Shown here: positions 42,053 to 51,233 of the stretch, piece after piece
Layout: each line of letters starts with the position of its first letter
Position numbering within the stretch: position 1 is the first letter of the stretch
Made by a program: the position numbers and the translations under genes
Notes under the pieces: generated by a model
Seen by the model: the letters and a program-made list of their open reading frames with translations, nothing else
Database searches by the model: none
What the model was told of the DNA's origin: nothing
Assembly: GCA_048499805.1 (NCBI GenBank)
Contig: JASNZF010000006.1
Span: 186,001-250,000, forward strand
From: JAWXBA01 sp048499805
GTDB lineage: Bacteria > Gemmatimonadota > Gemmatimonadetes > Gemmatimonadales > GWC2-71-9
Direction of reading: 5' to 3'
Length of the DNA stretch: 64,000 nt

Positions 42053-43773
42053 CTGGCCGTCCGCTGCAGCCCGGTGCCGGCCGCGATGCCAGGGGGAATC
42101 GGGATCGGCAGCTTGCCGGTGATGGCACCACCCGACAGCGCCTCTGCGATCGCCCGCTCGGTGAGCGCATTGGTCGTCCACGCGGTGAGGTAGCCCTGCA
42201 CACTGGGCGTCTGGGTCACGATGTAGGGTGATCCGAATGACACCAGCACCGTCGGGGTCCGTGCCGCCGTGCGCTCGATGAGTGCCGCCACCTCGGTGGG
42301 GATGGCGAGCCGGGCCTGCCCGGAGGTGACCCGCACCGCGATCGCGAAGAGGGGGGTGACTCCGGCGGCGATTGCCCGGTTCGCCGCGGCGATGTCGGCG
42401 CCGAGGGTCGGGCCGCTCCGCAGGCGGGTCAGGGTGACGGCATGGCCGAGGCGGGTCAGATGGTCGGCCAGGGTATCGCCGACCAGGGCCCCGTTGCCGT
42501 CGCCATACCCGATGATGGCCAGGCGGCCCGGCTGGGCGCGCAGTGCATCGACGGTGCCCTGGTCGTCCCACACCAGCACCACCGCGCGTCGGCTGGCGTC
42601 GAGGGCCGCGGCGCGGTGCGTCGGGCTCATGAACGTGGCGGCCACAGCGTTGAGGTCCGCCAGTCGGTTGTCGAACAGCTTCAGCCCCTCCTTGATCTCC
42701 AGCACGCGCTGCACCGAGCGGTTCAGCCGCGCCTCGCTGATGCGGCCACTGCGGACCGCCGCCTCCATGGCGTCCACCACGGCGAGCGGATCGGAGGGCT
42801 GGAGCAGCAGGTCGCTGCCGGCCAGGAAGGCCAGGACCGCGGCCTCGCCCTGCCCATAGGTCTTGACGAGCGCGCCCATGTCCAGGGCATCGGTCACGAT
42901 CAACCCCTGGAAGCCGAGCGAGTCGCGGAGGAGGCCGGTCAGGATGTTCGGGGCCAGGGTGGCCGGCCGCGTCTGGCCGCCGTCGATCCCCGGCATCGCC
43001 ACATGGGCCGACATGACGGCGGCCACCCCGGCGGCGATCGCCGCGCGGAACGGCGGCAGCTCCACCGAGTCGAGGCGCGCCCAGTTCGCGGTGATGACCG
43101 GCAAGTCGATGTGCGAGTCGGTCCCGGTGTCGCCGTGACCAGGGAAATGCTTGGCGGTGGCGAGCATCCCGCCGTCCTGGGTGCCCCGGACCGCCGCCGC
43201 GACCAGGCGGCTGACCTCCGAGGGATCGGCGCCGAACGAGCGGGTGTTGATGATCGGGTTGGCGGGGTTGTTGTTGACATCGGCCACGGGGGCGAAGGTC
43301 ATGTGGACCCCGGCCGAGAGCCCCTCGGCGGCGGTGATGCGCCCCATGGTGTAGGCGTCGCCCTCGCTCCCGCCCGCACCCACGCCCATATTGGTGGGGA
43401 AGGGGGTCCCCCCGGTCCAGCGGAACGCCGTCCCGCCCTCGAAGTCGGCGGCCACGAGCAGCGGCAGCTTGCTGCGCCGCTGCAGCCCGTTGAGCTTGGC
43501 GGCGCTCTCGAGGGGCGTGCCGGTGGAGATCAGGATGCCGCCGAGTTCGAGCGAGTCGATCAGCCCGTGAATCCGGGCCAGGGCATTGTCGGTGGCGGCG
43601 GGGGATCCGCTGACCCAGGGCATCACCAGCTGGCCGATGCGCGCTCGGAGCGGAAGGCTGTCGAGCAGCCGGGCGACCCGGGGGCTGGCCGGACGCGACT
43701 GGGCCAGCGACTCGGCGTTGGAGCAACCGACCACCAGGGCCAGTGAAACAAGGAGCAGTGACGAACGATGCAC
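42049..43773 (-). CDS. nagZ: Glycoside hydrolase family 3 beta-N-acetylglucosaminidase, NagZ-like lipoprotein
   Basis: A 574-residue GH3 enzyme with a lipoprotein signal (LLLVSLALVVGC, Cys 17). The NagZ signature KHFPGHGDTGTDSH carries the His-Asp general acid/base pair and the nucleophile Asp lies in LIVTDALDMGALV. A C-terminal domain of ~200 residues (GRLAIIGYGDGN onward) follows, as in the Bacillus two-domain enzyme. It removes terminal GlcNAc from cell-wall fragments. The GTG start (43773) overlaps the divergent DUF1343 start by 6 bp; no later start would retain the signal peptide. Confidence 0.9.
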   Translation of the reverse strand: MHRSSLLLVSLALVVGCSNAESLAQSRPASPRVARLLDSLPLRARIGQLVMPWVSGSPAATDNALARIHGLIDSLELGGILISTGTPLESAAKLNGLQRRSKLPLLVAADFEGGTAFRWTGGTPFPTNMGVGAGGSEGDAYTMGRITAAEGLSAGVHMTFAPVADVNNNPANPIINTRSFGADPSEVSRLVAAAVRGTQDGGMLATAKHFPGHGDTGTDSHIDLPVITANWARLDSVELPPFRAAIAAGVAAVMSAHVAMPGIDGGQTRPATLAPNILTGLLRDSLGFQGLIVTDALDMGALVKTYGQGEAAVLAFLAGSDLLLQPSDPLAVVDAMEAAVRSGRISEARLNRSVQRVLEIKEGLKLFDNRLADLNAVAATFMSPTHRAAALDASRRAVVLVWDDQGTVDALRAQPGRLAIIGYGDGNGALVGDTLADHLTRLGHAVTLTRLRSGPTLGADIAAANRAIAAGVTPLFAIAVRVTSGQARLAIPTEVAALIERTAARTPTVLVSFGSPYIVTQTPSVQGYLTAWTTNALTERAIAEALSGGAITGKLPIPIPPGIAAGTGLQRTAR

Positions 43774-45009
43774 AGGCGTCTCTCAGGATTGCTGGTCGTG
43801 GTGGTCGCCGCGCTGGGCGTGGCCAACTGCCGCACCGAGCCGGCCCAGGCGCTGCGCCCCGGCGCCGGCGCGATTCCCGGCATCGAGGTCCTCCTGGCCG
43901 ACAGCCTGGGGCTGGTCGCCGGGAAGCGGATCGGCTTCGTGACCAATATGGCCGCGGTGGACCGATTCGGCACCAGCGGGGTCGATCGCCTGCGGGCGGC
44001 CGGGATGCAGCTGGTGGCGCTGTTCAGCCCCGAGCACGGTTTCCGGGGCTCGGCCGGTCCCGGGGAGCGGGTGGCCTCGACCGTGGACTCCGCCACCGGT
44101 CTCCCAATCTACAGCCTCTATGGGGCCACCAGCGCGCCCACCGCCGAAATGCTGGCCAACATCGACATCCTGCTGGTGGACCTGCCGGATGTCGGCGCCC
44201 GGTACTACACCTACATCACCACCACGGTCGACGTGATGCGCTCCGCCGGCCGGGCCGGGATCCCGGTGGTGGTGCTCGATCGGCCCAACCCGATCGGTGG
44301 CCAGGTGCAGGGGAACATCCTCGATTCGGCGTTCCGGTCCGGGGTCGGGTTGCTGACGGTCCCGATGCGCCCCGGGATGACCCTGGCCGAGCAGGCCCGC
44401 CTGGCGCAGGACGAGTTGGGGATCTCGGTCGACCTCCGCATCGTGCCGGTCGCCAACTGGCGGCGGGAGGAGACGCTGGACCAGGCGGGCCTCCCGTTCC
44501 TGCCACCCAGTCCCAACCTGAAGGACCTCGAGAGCCTGTTTCACTACCCCGGCACCTGCCTCTTCGAGGGGACGGCGCTGTCGGTCGGGCGGGGCACAGA
44601 CGCCCCCTTTCACCAGGTCGGTGCGCCCTGGTTGGATACTGCCGCGGTGCTCCGCCGGATGGAGGCGGCCCGGTTGCCGGGGGTGCGCTTCGTGGCCGAC
44701 ACCTTCACTCCGGTCAACCCGGGGGACCAGAAGCATGCCGGCGTCCACCTGCGCGGGATTCGGCTCGTCATGACCTCGGCGGCGGCGTACGACCCGACGA
44801 TCGCGGCGGTGACCCTCCTGGCCGCCATCCAGGCCGTGCACCCTGAACAGATCGGGTTCGTGCCGCGCCAGTTCGATCGGCTCGCCGGTGGCTCGGGACT
44901 CCGCGAGGCGATCCGCGCCGGGACCCCTGCCAGCGCGATCGTGGCCACCTGGGGCCCGGGGATCCGGGAGTTCGAGCAGCGGCGGGCCAGGTTCCTCCTC
45001 TACCCCTGA
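43768..45009 (+). CDS. namZ: DUF1343 family exo-beta-N-acetylmuramidase, NamZ-like lipoprotein
   Basis: A 413-residue protein with a lipoprotein-type signal (SGLLVVVVAALGVANC, Cys 21). Family motifs are GFVTNMAAVD, LFSPEHGFRG, DLPDVGARYYTY, VVLDRPNPIGG and CLFEGTALSVGRGT. DUF1343 has been identified as NamZ, which releases MurNAc from the non-reducing end of peptidoglycan fragments. Divergent from nagZ, with the two start codons overlapping (43768-43773). AAGGAG lies 12 nt before the ATG. Together with NagZ and the AmiE-like hydrolase it would take muropeptides down to monosaccharides. Confidence 0.87.
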   Translation: MHRRLSGLLVVVVAALGVANCRTEPAQALRPGAGAIPGIEVLLADSLGLVAGKRIGFVTNMAAVDRFGTSGVDRLRAAGMQLVALFSPEHGFRGSAGPGERVASTVDSATGLPIYSLYGATSAPTAEMLANIDILLVDLPDVGARYYTYITTTVDVMRSAGRAGIPVVVLDRPNPIGGQVQGNILDSAFRSGVGLLTVPMRPGMTLAEQARLAQDELGISVDLRIVPVANWRREETLDQAGLPFLPPSPNLKDLESLFHYPGTCLFEGTALSVGRGTDAPFHQVGAPWLDTAAVLRRMEAARLPGVRFVADTFTPVNPGDQKHAGVHLRGIRLVMTSAAAYDPTIAAVTLLAAIQAVHPEQIGFVPRQFDRLAGGSGLREAIRAGTPASAIVATWGPGIREFEQRRARFLLYP

Positions 45010-45082
45010 ACGGCGGCGGTCATTATTCTTGTCCCGCGTTCCCTTCGAGTGCTGGGACAAACGTGAGGCCGGCTGGAGGCGC

Positions 45083-45703
45083 GTGAAACTCGTTCCCAAG
45101 GCGGTAGAACAAGGGTTCCTGTCCGCCACGACGCCGGCGGTCCAGTCCCTGATCCGCCATGGCGCCTCGCCCAACCTCCTCACCACCCTGGGCGCCCTCG
45201 TGGTGGTGGCCTCCGCCGTCGCGTTTGGATCCGGATGGATCCGGCTCGGCGGCGGGCTGCTGTTGTTCTCCGGGGTGGTGGACACCCTCGACGGGCAGGT
45301 GGCTCGGCTCGGTGGCAAGACGACCAAGTTCGGGGCGTTCTACGATTCGACCCTGGATCGGGTCGGCGACGGGGCGACCTTCTTCGGGATTGCGATCTGG
45401 ATGCTGACCACCCCGGGGGTGGAGCGGCCGATCCTCTGGACGATCGTCTGCATGGTGGCGGTCCTCAGCGCCTACACCGTGTCGTACCAGCGGGCGCGCG
45501 CCGAGGGCCTGGGGGTGGAGTGCAAGGTCGGGATCGCCCAGCGGGCCGAGCGGCTGATCGGCGTCGGGTTGCCGGCGCTGGTGCTCGGTCCCGGTCCCGG
45601 GGGCCTGGTCCTGCAGGTTGTCGTGGCAATCCTCGCGGTGCTGTCGACCATCACCGTGTTCCAGCGTTTCGTGCATGTCTATCGCGTGGCGGACCGGGCC
45701 TGA
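45083..45703 (+). CDS. CDP-alcohol phosphatidyltransferase, probable phosphatidylinositol(-phosphate) synthase
   Basis: A 206-residue integral membrane enzyme with the full CDP-alcohol signature D67-x2-D70-G71-x2-A74-R75-x8-G84-x3-D88-x3-D92 (VVDTLDGQVARLGG, GAFYDSTLDR). About six helices are predicted. It transfers a phosphatidyl group from CDP-diacylglycerol to an alcohol. The next gene makes inositol 3-phosphate, so the acceptor is probably inositol phosphate, as in actinobacterial PIP synthase. A glycerol-phosphate acceptor (pgsA-like) is the alternative. The GTG at 45083 has a GGAGG just upstream. Confidence 0.85.
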   Translation: MKLVPKAVEQGFLSATTPAVQSLIRHGASPNLLTTLGALVVVASAVAFGSGWIRLGGGLLLFSGVVDTLDGQVARLGGKTTKFGAFYDSTLDRVGDGATFFGIAIWMLTTPGVERPILWTIVCMVAVLSAYTVSYQRARAEGLGVECKVGIAQRAERLIGVGLPALVLGPGPGGLVLQVVVAILAVLSTITVFQRFVHVYRVADRA

Positions 45704-45739
45704 CCGGCTCCGGTACCCCTGAGAGAAAGGAAGAACGCA

Positions 45740-47077
<1,338 letters not shown>

Positions 47078-47083
47078 CCAAAG

Positions 47084-47205
47084 GCTGGGGACTAGGGGCT
47101 AGGGACTAGGGATTAGGGAACAGTGACTGGGGGCTGCGGACTGGGGTGGGATCTCCACCCCACAACCCTGGCCCCCAGCCCCTAGCCCCCAGTCCCTAAC
47201 CCAGA
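47084..47205. repeat. G-rich then C-rich short-repeat block (imperfect inverted repeat)
   Basis: From 7 nt past the ino1 stop come GGGACTAG/GGGGCTAG units (to about 47150), then CCCCTAG/CCCCCAGT units (47156-47205). The halves are roughly reverse complements, so RNA could fold into a long hairpin. The gap also holds the 5' region of the next small gene. Confidence 0.8.
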
Positions 47206-47239
47206 CAGCTCCCCTCACTCCCACGAGGAGCCACCGTAC

Positions 47240-47530
47240 ATGAAGTACTTCCACCGCACCTCCGTCGCCCCCGACGCCGTGATCGCCCGGGCGGCCACCT
47301 TCTTCGCGGGATCGCTGACCCCCTCGGAAGAGGGGGCCCGGCGGCGCCGGTTCTCGGGGCCGATCGGCACCCTGACGGTCTCCGTGCTGGCCGAGGGCGG
47401 GCACTACACCCTGGTCACCCTCGAGACCAATCAGCCGGGCGAGAGCGAGATCGATCGCCTCGCCAAGCGCTTCCTCGGGGTGGTGCACACCATGGCCGAA
47501 CCCGCGCACGCCCTGCGCGGCGCCTACTGA
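47240..47530 (+). CDS. Small conserved-looking hypothetical protein
   Basis: A 96-residue soluble protein with a good GAGGAG Shine-Dalgarno 11 nt before the ATG. It has a mixed alpha/beta pattern (FHRTSVAPDAVIARAATFFAG, IGTLTVSVLAEGGHYTLVTLETNQPGES) and no recognised domain. It stands 13 nt before the E1 alpha gene and probably shares the 2-oxoacid dehydrogenase transcript. Confidence 0.65.
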   Translation: MKYFHRTSVAPDAVIARAATFFAGSLTPSEEGARRRRFSGPIGTLTVSVLAEGGHYTLVTLETNQPGESEIDRLAKRFLGVVHTMAEPAHALRGAY

Positions 47531-47543
47531 TCTGCCGGGCGGC

Positions 47544-48593
47544 ATGTCTGCCGATGCGGTCGCCACGCCGCCGCCGATCCCGGCCGGGTTGACCCGGCCC
47601 CAGCTCCACGAGCTCTACTACTACATGCGACTCACCCGCTCGCTGGAGGAGCGGCTGGTCAACCTCTACCGCCAGACCAAGGTGGTCGGCGGGCTGTTCC
47701 GCTCCCTCGGCCAGGAGGCCGATGCGGTCGGCAGCGCCTACGCCCTGGACCGCTCCCGGGGCGACATTCTCTCCCCCCTGATCCGCAACCTCGGCTCGAT
47801 GCTCGTCCAGGGCGCGACCCCCGTCGAGGTCCTCCGGCAGTACATGGCCAAGGCGGAGAGCCCGACCCGGGGCCGCGAGCTCAACATCCACTTCAACGAC
47901 CTCGAGCGCGGCTTCCTGGGCCAGATCAGCCACCTCGGCGACATGGTGCCGGTGATGGCCGGCGTCGCCCTCTCCTTCAAGATGCGGGGCGAGCCCCGGG
48001 TCGGCATGGTCTATGTCGGCGATGGGGCGATGAGCACCGGCGCCTTCCACGAGGGGATCAACCTCGCCGCGGTGCAGAAGCTGCCGCTGGTGATCATCGC
48101 CGAGAACAACGGCTACGCCTACTCAACCCCGATGCACAAGCAGACGGCGGTGAAGGCGCTGGTCGAGAAGGCCGCGGGATACGGCGTGGCCGGGGCGCAG
48201 GCGGACGGGAATGATGTGTTGGCCACGTATGAGGTAACCCGGGCCGCGGTGGATCGTGCCCGGGCCGGGGAAGGGGTAACCCTGGTCGAGTTGGTCACCT
48301 ACCGCCGCCGCGGCCACGCCGAGCACGACAATCAGAGCTATGTCACGCCGGAGGAGATCGCGGCCTGGGAGGCAAAGGACCCGATCGATCGCTACCTCCG
48401 GCGGCTGACGGAGAGCGGCTGGGCCACCGCCGACGAGCTCGCCGCGATCGACGCCCGGATCGCCGCCGAGCTCGATGCGGCGGTGGACCGGGTCGAACCG
48501 GAGCCGATGCCGGCGGCCCTCTCGGCGCTCGATGGCGTCCTGGCGACGCCGGCGCGGGCCCCGATGGAGTGGTACCGGAGGCTCGATGGCTGA
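47544..48593 (+). CDS. 2-Oxoacid dehydrogenase E1 component, alpha subunit
   Basis: A 349-residue thiamine-diphosphate enzyme subunit, pyruvate or branched-chain 2-oxoacid type. It has YYYMRLTRSLEERLVNLYRQ, the ThDP motif GDGAMSTGAFHEGINLAAV...ENNGYAYST, and the phosphorylation-loop-like YRRRGHAEHDNQ. It decarboxylates the 2-oxoacid with E1 beta. Substrate cannot be fixed from sequence alone; branched-chain or pyruvate are both likely. It overlaps the E1 beta start by 8 nt, and E2 follows. No E3 gene is in the window. Confidence 0.93.
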   Translation: MSADAVATPPPIPAGLTRPQLHELYYYMRLTRSLEERLVNLYRQTKVVGGLFRSLGQEADAVGSAYALDRSRGDILSPLIRNLGSMLVQGATPVEVLRQYMAKAESPTRGRELNIHFNDLERGFLGQISHLGDMVPVMAGVALSFKMRGEPRVGMVYVGDGAMSTGAFHEGINLAAVQKLPLVIIAENNGYAYSTPMHKQTAVKALVEKAAGYGVAGAQADGNDVLATYEVTRAAVDRARAGEGVTLVELVTYRRRGHAEHDNQSYVTPEEIAAWEAKDPIDRYLRRLTESGWATADELAAIDARIAAELDAAVDRVEPEPMPAALSALDGVLATPARAPMEWYRRLDG

Positions 48594-49566
48594 GGTCACC
48601 TACCTGGAGGCGATCCAGCAGGGGATCTTCGAGGAGATGGCGCGGGACGAACGGGTCTTCGTCCTGGGCGAGGATGTCGGTGCCTTCGGGGGCGCCTTCA
48701 AGGTGACCCAGGGCCTGCAGCGGGAGTTCGGCGAGGCCCGCGTGATTGACACCCCGATCGCCGAGACGGCCATCGTCGGGGTCGCCGCCGGGGCGGCACA
48801 CATGGGGCTCCGGCCGGTGGCGGAGATGCAGTTCATCGACTTCATCTCCTGCGCCTACAGCATCCTGACCAACTACGTCGCGACGGCGCGGTACCGCGCC
48901 GATCTCCTCACCCCGATGGTGGTCCGGGGGCCCGCGGGAGGGTATGTCCGTGGCGGACCGTTCCACTCGCAGAATCCGGAGGCGGCCTTCCTCCACACCC
49001 CCGGGCTCAAGATTGTCTGCCCCGCCACCGCCCGCGACGCCAAGGGACTGATCAAGAGCGCCATCCGCGACGATGACCCGGTCCTGTATTTCGAGCACAA
49101 GTACCTCTACCGCCGGATCAAGGAGGACCTCCCCGCCGACGAGGAGATCCTCACCCCGATCGGCGAGGCCCGCGTGGCGCGTGAGGGGACGGACCTCACG
49201 CTGGTCACCTGGTCGGCCCTGGTCTGGAAGGCGCTCGAGGCGGCCGAGCAGCTGGAGCGCGAGGATGGCCTCTCGGTCGAGGTGCTCGACCTGCGGACCC
49301 TGCTCCCGATGGACCTTCCCGCGATCGTCCGGTCGGTCCGGAAGACCAACCGGGTCCTGGTGGTGCACGAGGACACCGCGACCGGCGGGGTTGGCGGCGA
49401 GATCATCGCCCGGATCAACGAGGAGTGCTTCGAATGGCTCGATGCCCCGGCCCGGCGCGTGGCGGCCCACGATGTGCCGCTGCCGTTCGCGCCGCCGCTG
49501 GAGGATTTCGTTCTGCCGCAGACCGGTGATATAGTCCGGGCTGCCCGGTGGCTCGCGGCCTACTGA
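48586..49566 (+). CDS. 2-Oxoacid dehydrogenase E1 component, beta subunit
   Basis: A 326-residue partner of E1 alpha (transketolase-like pyrimidine-binding and C-terminal domains). It has VFVLGEDVGAFGGAFKVTQGL, RVIDTPIAETAIVGVAAGAA, EMQFIDFI, RGPAGGYVRGGPFHSQ, FEHKYLYRR, and VHEDTATGGVGGEIIARI. The ATG at 48586 lies inside the last codons of E1 alpha. The motif set fits pyruvate or branched-chain dehydrogenases. Confidence 0.93.
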   Translation: MAEVTYLEAIQQGIFEEMARDERVFVLGEDVGAFGGAFKVTQGLQREFGEARVIDTPIAETAIVGVAAGAAHMGLRPVAEMQFIDFISCAYSILTNYVATARYRADLLTPMVVRGPAGGYVRGGPFHSQNPEAAFLHTPGLKIVCPATARDAKGLIKSAIRDDDPVLYFEHKYLYRRIKEDLPADEEILTPIGEARVAREGTDLTLVTWSALVWKALEAAEQLEREDGLSVEVLDLRTLLPMDLPAIVRSVRKTNRVLVVHEDTATGGVGGEIIARINEECFEWLDAPARRVAAHDVPLPFAPPLEDFVLPQTGDIVRAARWLAAY

Positions 49567-49607
49567 CGCCGCCCCCGACAACCGACGCAACGCACGGAGA
49601 ACGCTGG

Positions 49608-50957
49608 ATGGCACGGATAGACGTGATCATGCCCCAGATGGGCGAGTCGATCGCCGAGGGAACCCTCTCGCGGTGGATGAAGAAGGTCGGCGACCCGATC
49701 AAGCGGGACGAACCGATGTTCGAGATCTCGACCGACAAGGTCGATGCCGAGATCCCGGCCCCCAACGCAGGGGTGCTGGCCGAGATCCTCGTCCAGGAGG
49801 GCCAGACCGTCGCGGTCCAGACCGTGGTGGCCCGGATCGAGACCGATGCCGGGGCCGAGGTGGCGCCGGCTCCCGCCGCCGCGCCCGCTGCTCCCGCCCC
49901 GGCCGCCGCCCCGGCACCGACTCCGGCGCCTTCCGCGGCTCCGGCGGCGTCGCCGCCCGCGCCGGCGGCCTCCGCGCCGGCCGCGCCCCGGGGTGACGAG
50001 TCGCTGGAAGACCGCCTCAAGACCAGGTCCACCCCGCTGGTGCGCCGGATGGCCGCCGAGCACAACGTGGACATCAGCGCCATCGCCGGCACCGGGATGG
50101 CGGGGCGGGTCACCAAGCAGGACCTGCTCCAGCACCTCGAGTCGGCGCCGGCGCCCGCTACCGCCGCCGCTCCACGGGCGCCTGCCGCTGGCGCGCCGGC
50201 CGCCGCCCCGGCCGGGGTGCATGTCATCCCCGGTCCCGTCGTGGAGCCGTGGGAGGGCGACACTGTCGAGCCGTGGAGCCGGATCCGCAAGCTCACCGCC
50301 GACCACATGATCATGTCCCGCCGGGTCTCGGCCCATGTGGCGAGCCTGATCGAGATCGACTATTCGCACATCGCCGGGCTCCGCAAGAAGTGGAAGGCGG
50401 AGTTCGCGGGGCGTGGCGTCAACCTCACCTACCTGGCGTTCATCGCCAAGGCGGTGGCCGACAACCTCCGCAAGCACAAGGTGGTCAACGCGGCGGTCTC
50501 GGGCGAGTCGACGGTGTTCCGGCGCGACATCAATCTCGGCATCGCCGTGGCCCTCGACTGGGGCTTGATCGTTCCGGTCATCCGCCACGCCGATGAACTG
50601 TCGCTGCTCGGCATCGCCCGGTCCATCAATGACCTGGCCGAGCGGGCCCGTGGCAAGAAGCTCAGCCCGGACGAGGTCCAGAAGGGGACCTTTACCATCA
50701 CCAACCCCGGTGTCTTCGGGACCCTGGTGGGGTTGCCGGTCATCAACCAGCCCCAGTCGGCCATCCTGGCCGTCGGGGCGATCACCAAGCAGCCGGCGGT
50801 GGTCACTGCCTCGGACGGGTCCGACGCCATCGCCATCCGCACCCGGGGCACGCTGGCGATGTCCTACGACCACCGGATCGTGGATGGTTCGGACGCCGAT
50901 CGGTTCCTGGCCGACCTGCGGATCTCGCTCGAGCAGTTTCCCGACAGCGTCGCCTGA
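49608..50957 (+). CDS. Dihydrolipoamide acyltransferase (E2) of the 2-oxoacid dehydrogenase complex
   Basis: A 449-residue E2. An N-terminal lipoyl domain carries the lipoylated Lys K44 in EISTDKVDAEIPAP. A long Ala/Pro linker leads to the peripheral subunit-binding domain (TPLVRRMAAEHNVDISAIAGTG...VTKQDLLQHL). A second Ala/Pro linker precedes the catalytic domain with TFTITNPGVFGT and the active-site SYDHRIVDGSDA. It starts 42 nt after E1 beta. It transfers the acyl group to CoA. Linker length may be variable. Confidence 0.94.
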   Translation: MARIDVIMPQMGESIAEGTLSRWMKKVGDPIKRDEPMFEISTDKVDAEIPAPNAGVLAEILVQEGQTVAVQTVVARIETDAGAEVAPAPAAAPAAPAPAAAPAPTPAPSAAPAASPPAPAASAPAAPRGDESLEDRLKTRSTPLVRRMAAEHNVDISAIAGTGMAGRVTKQDLLQHLESAPAPATAAAPRAPAAGAPAAAPAGVHVIPGPVVEPWEGDTVEPWSRIRKLTADHMIMSRRVSAHVASLIEIDYSHIAGLRKKWKAEFAGRGVNLTYLAFIAKAVADNLRKHKVVNAAVSGESTVFRRDINLGIAVALDWGLIVPVIRHADELSLLGIARSINDLAERARGKKLSPDEVQKGTFTITNPGVFGTLVGLPVINQPQSAILAVGAITKQPAVVTASDGSDAIAIRTRGTLAMSYDHRIVDGSDADRFLADLRISLEQFPDSVA

Positions 50958-50966
50958 GGAGAGTCC

Positions 50967-51233
50967 ATGCCCGCCCGCACGATCGATGTTGACGGCACCC
51001 TCTGGTCGGTCGCCCCCAGCGGGCGCCGGACCCAGTACAATCGCGACGAGTACTCCCTGGTCTTTACCCGGGGGACCGGCGCCGATCGGGAGGAGCGGGT
51101 GATGCGCTACTCCCCGATGGTGTCCAAGAATCACGAGGTCTCGCTCAACCGCATCAGCGAGGACACGCTGCGATCGCTGCTGAGGCGAGCCCAACCGGCC
51201 TGGACCACTCCTGACCTGGGGTACCGGCGCTGA
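50967..51233 (+). CDS. Small hypothetical protein downstream of E2
   Basis: An 88-residue soluble protein with GGAGAG before its ATG, 9 nt after the E2 stop. It is charged, with a beta-like first half (RTIDVDGTLWSVAPSGRRTQYNRDEYSLVF) and a helical second half (EVSLNRISEDTLRSLLRRAQ). No family recognised. It appears to be the tail gene of the dehydrogenase operon and overlaps the next gene if that uses its CTG start. Confidence 0.65.
   Translation: MPARTIDVDGTLWSVAPSGRRTQYNRDEYSLVFTRGTGADREERVMRYSPMVSKNHEVSLNRISEDTLRSLLRRAQPAWTTPDLGYRR

Noticed and set aside
40874..43726. One long minus-strand reading frame of 950 codons spanning nagZ and the AmiE-like gene
   Set aside because: Its first half is Arg/Pro/Gly-rich sequence in the wrong frame of nagZ; only the part from 42052 has protein motifs.
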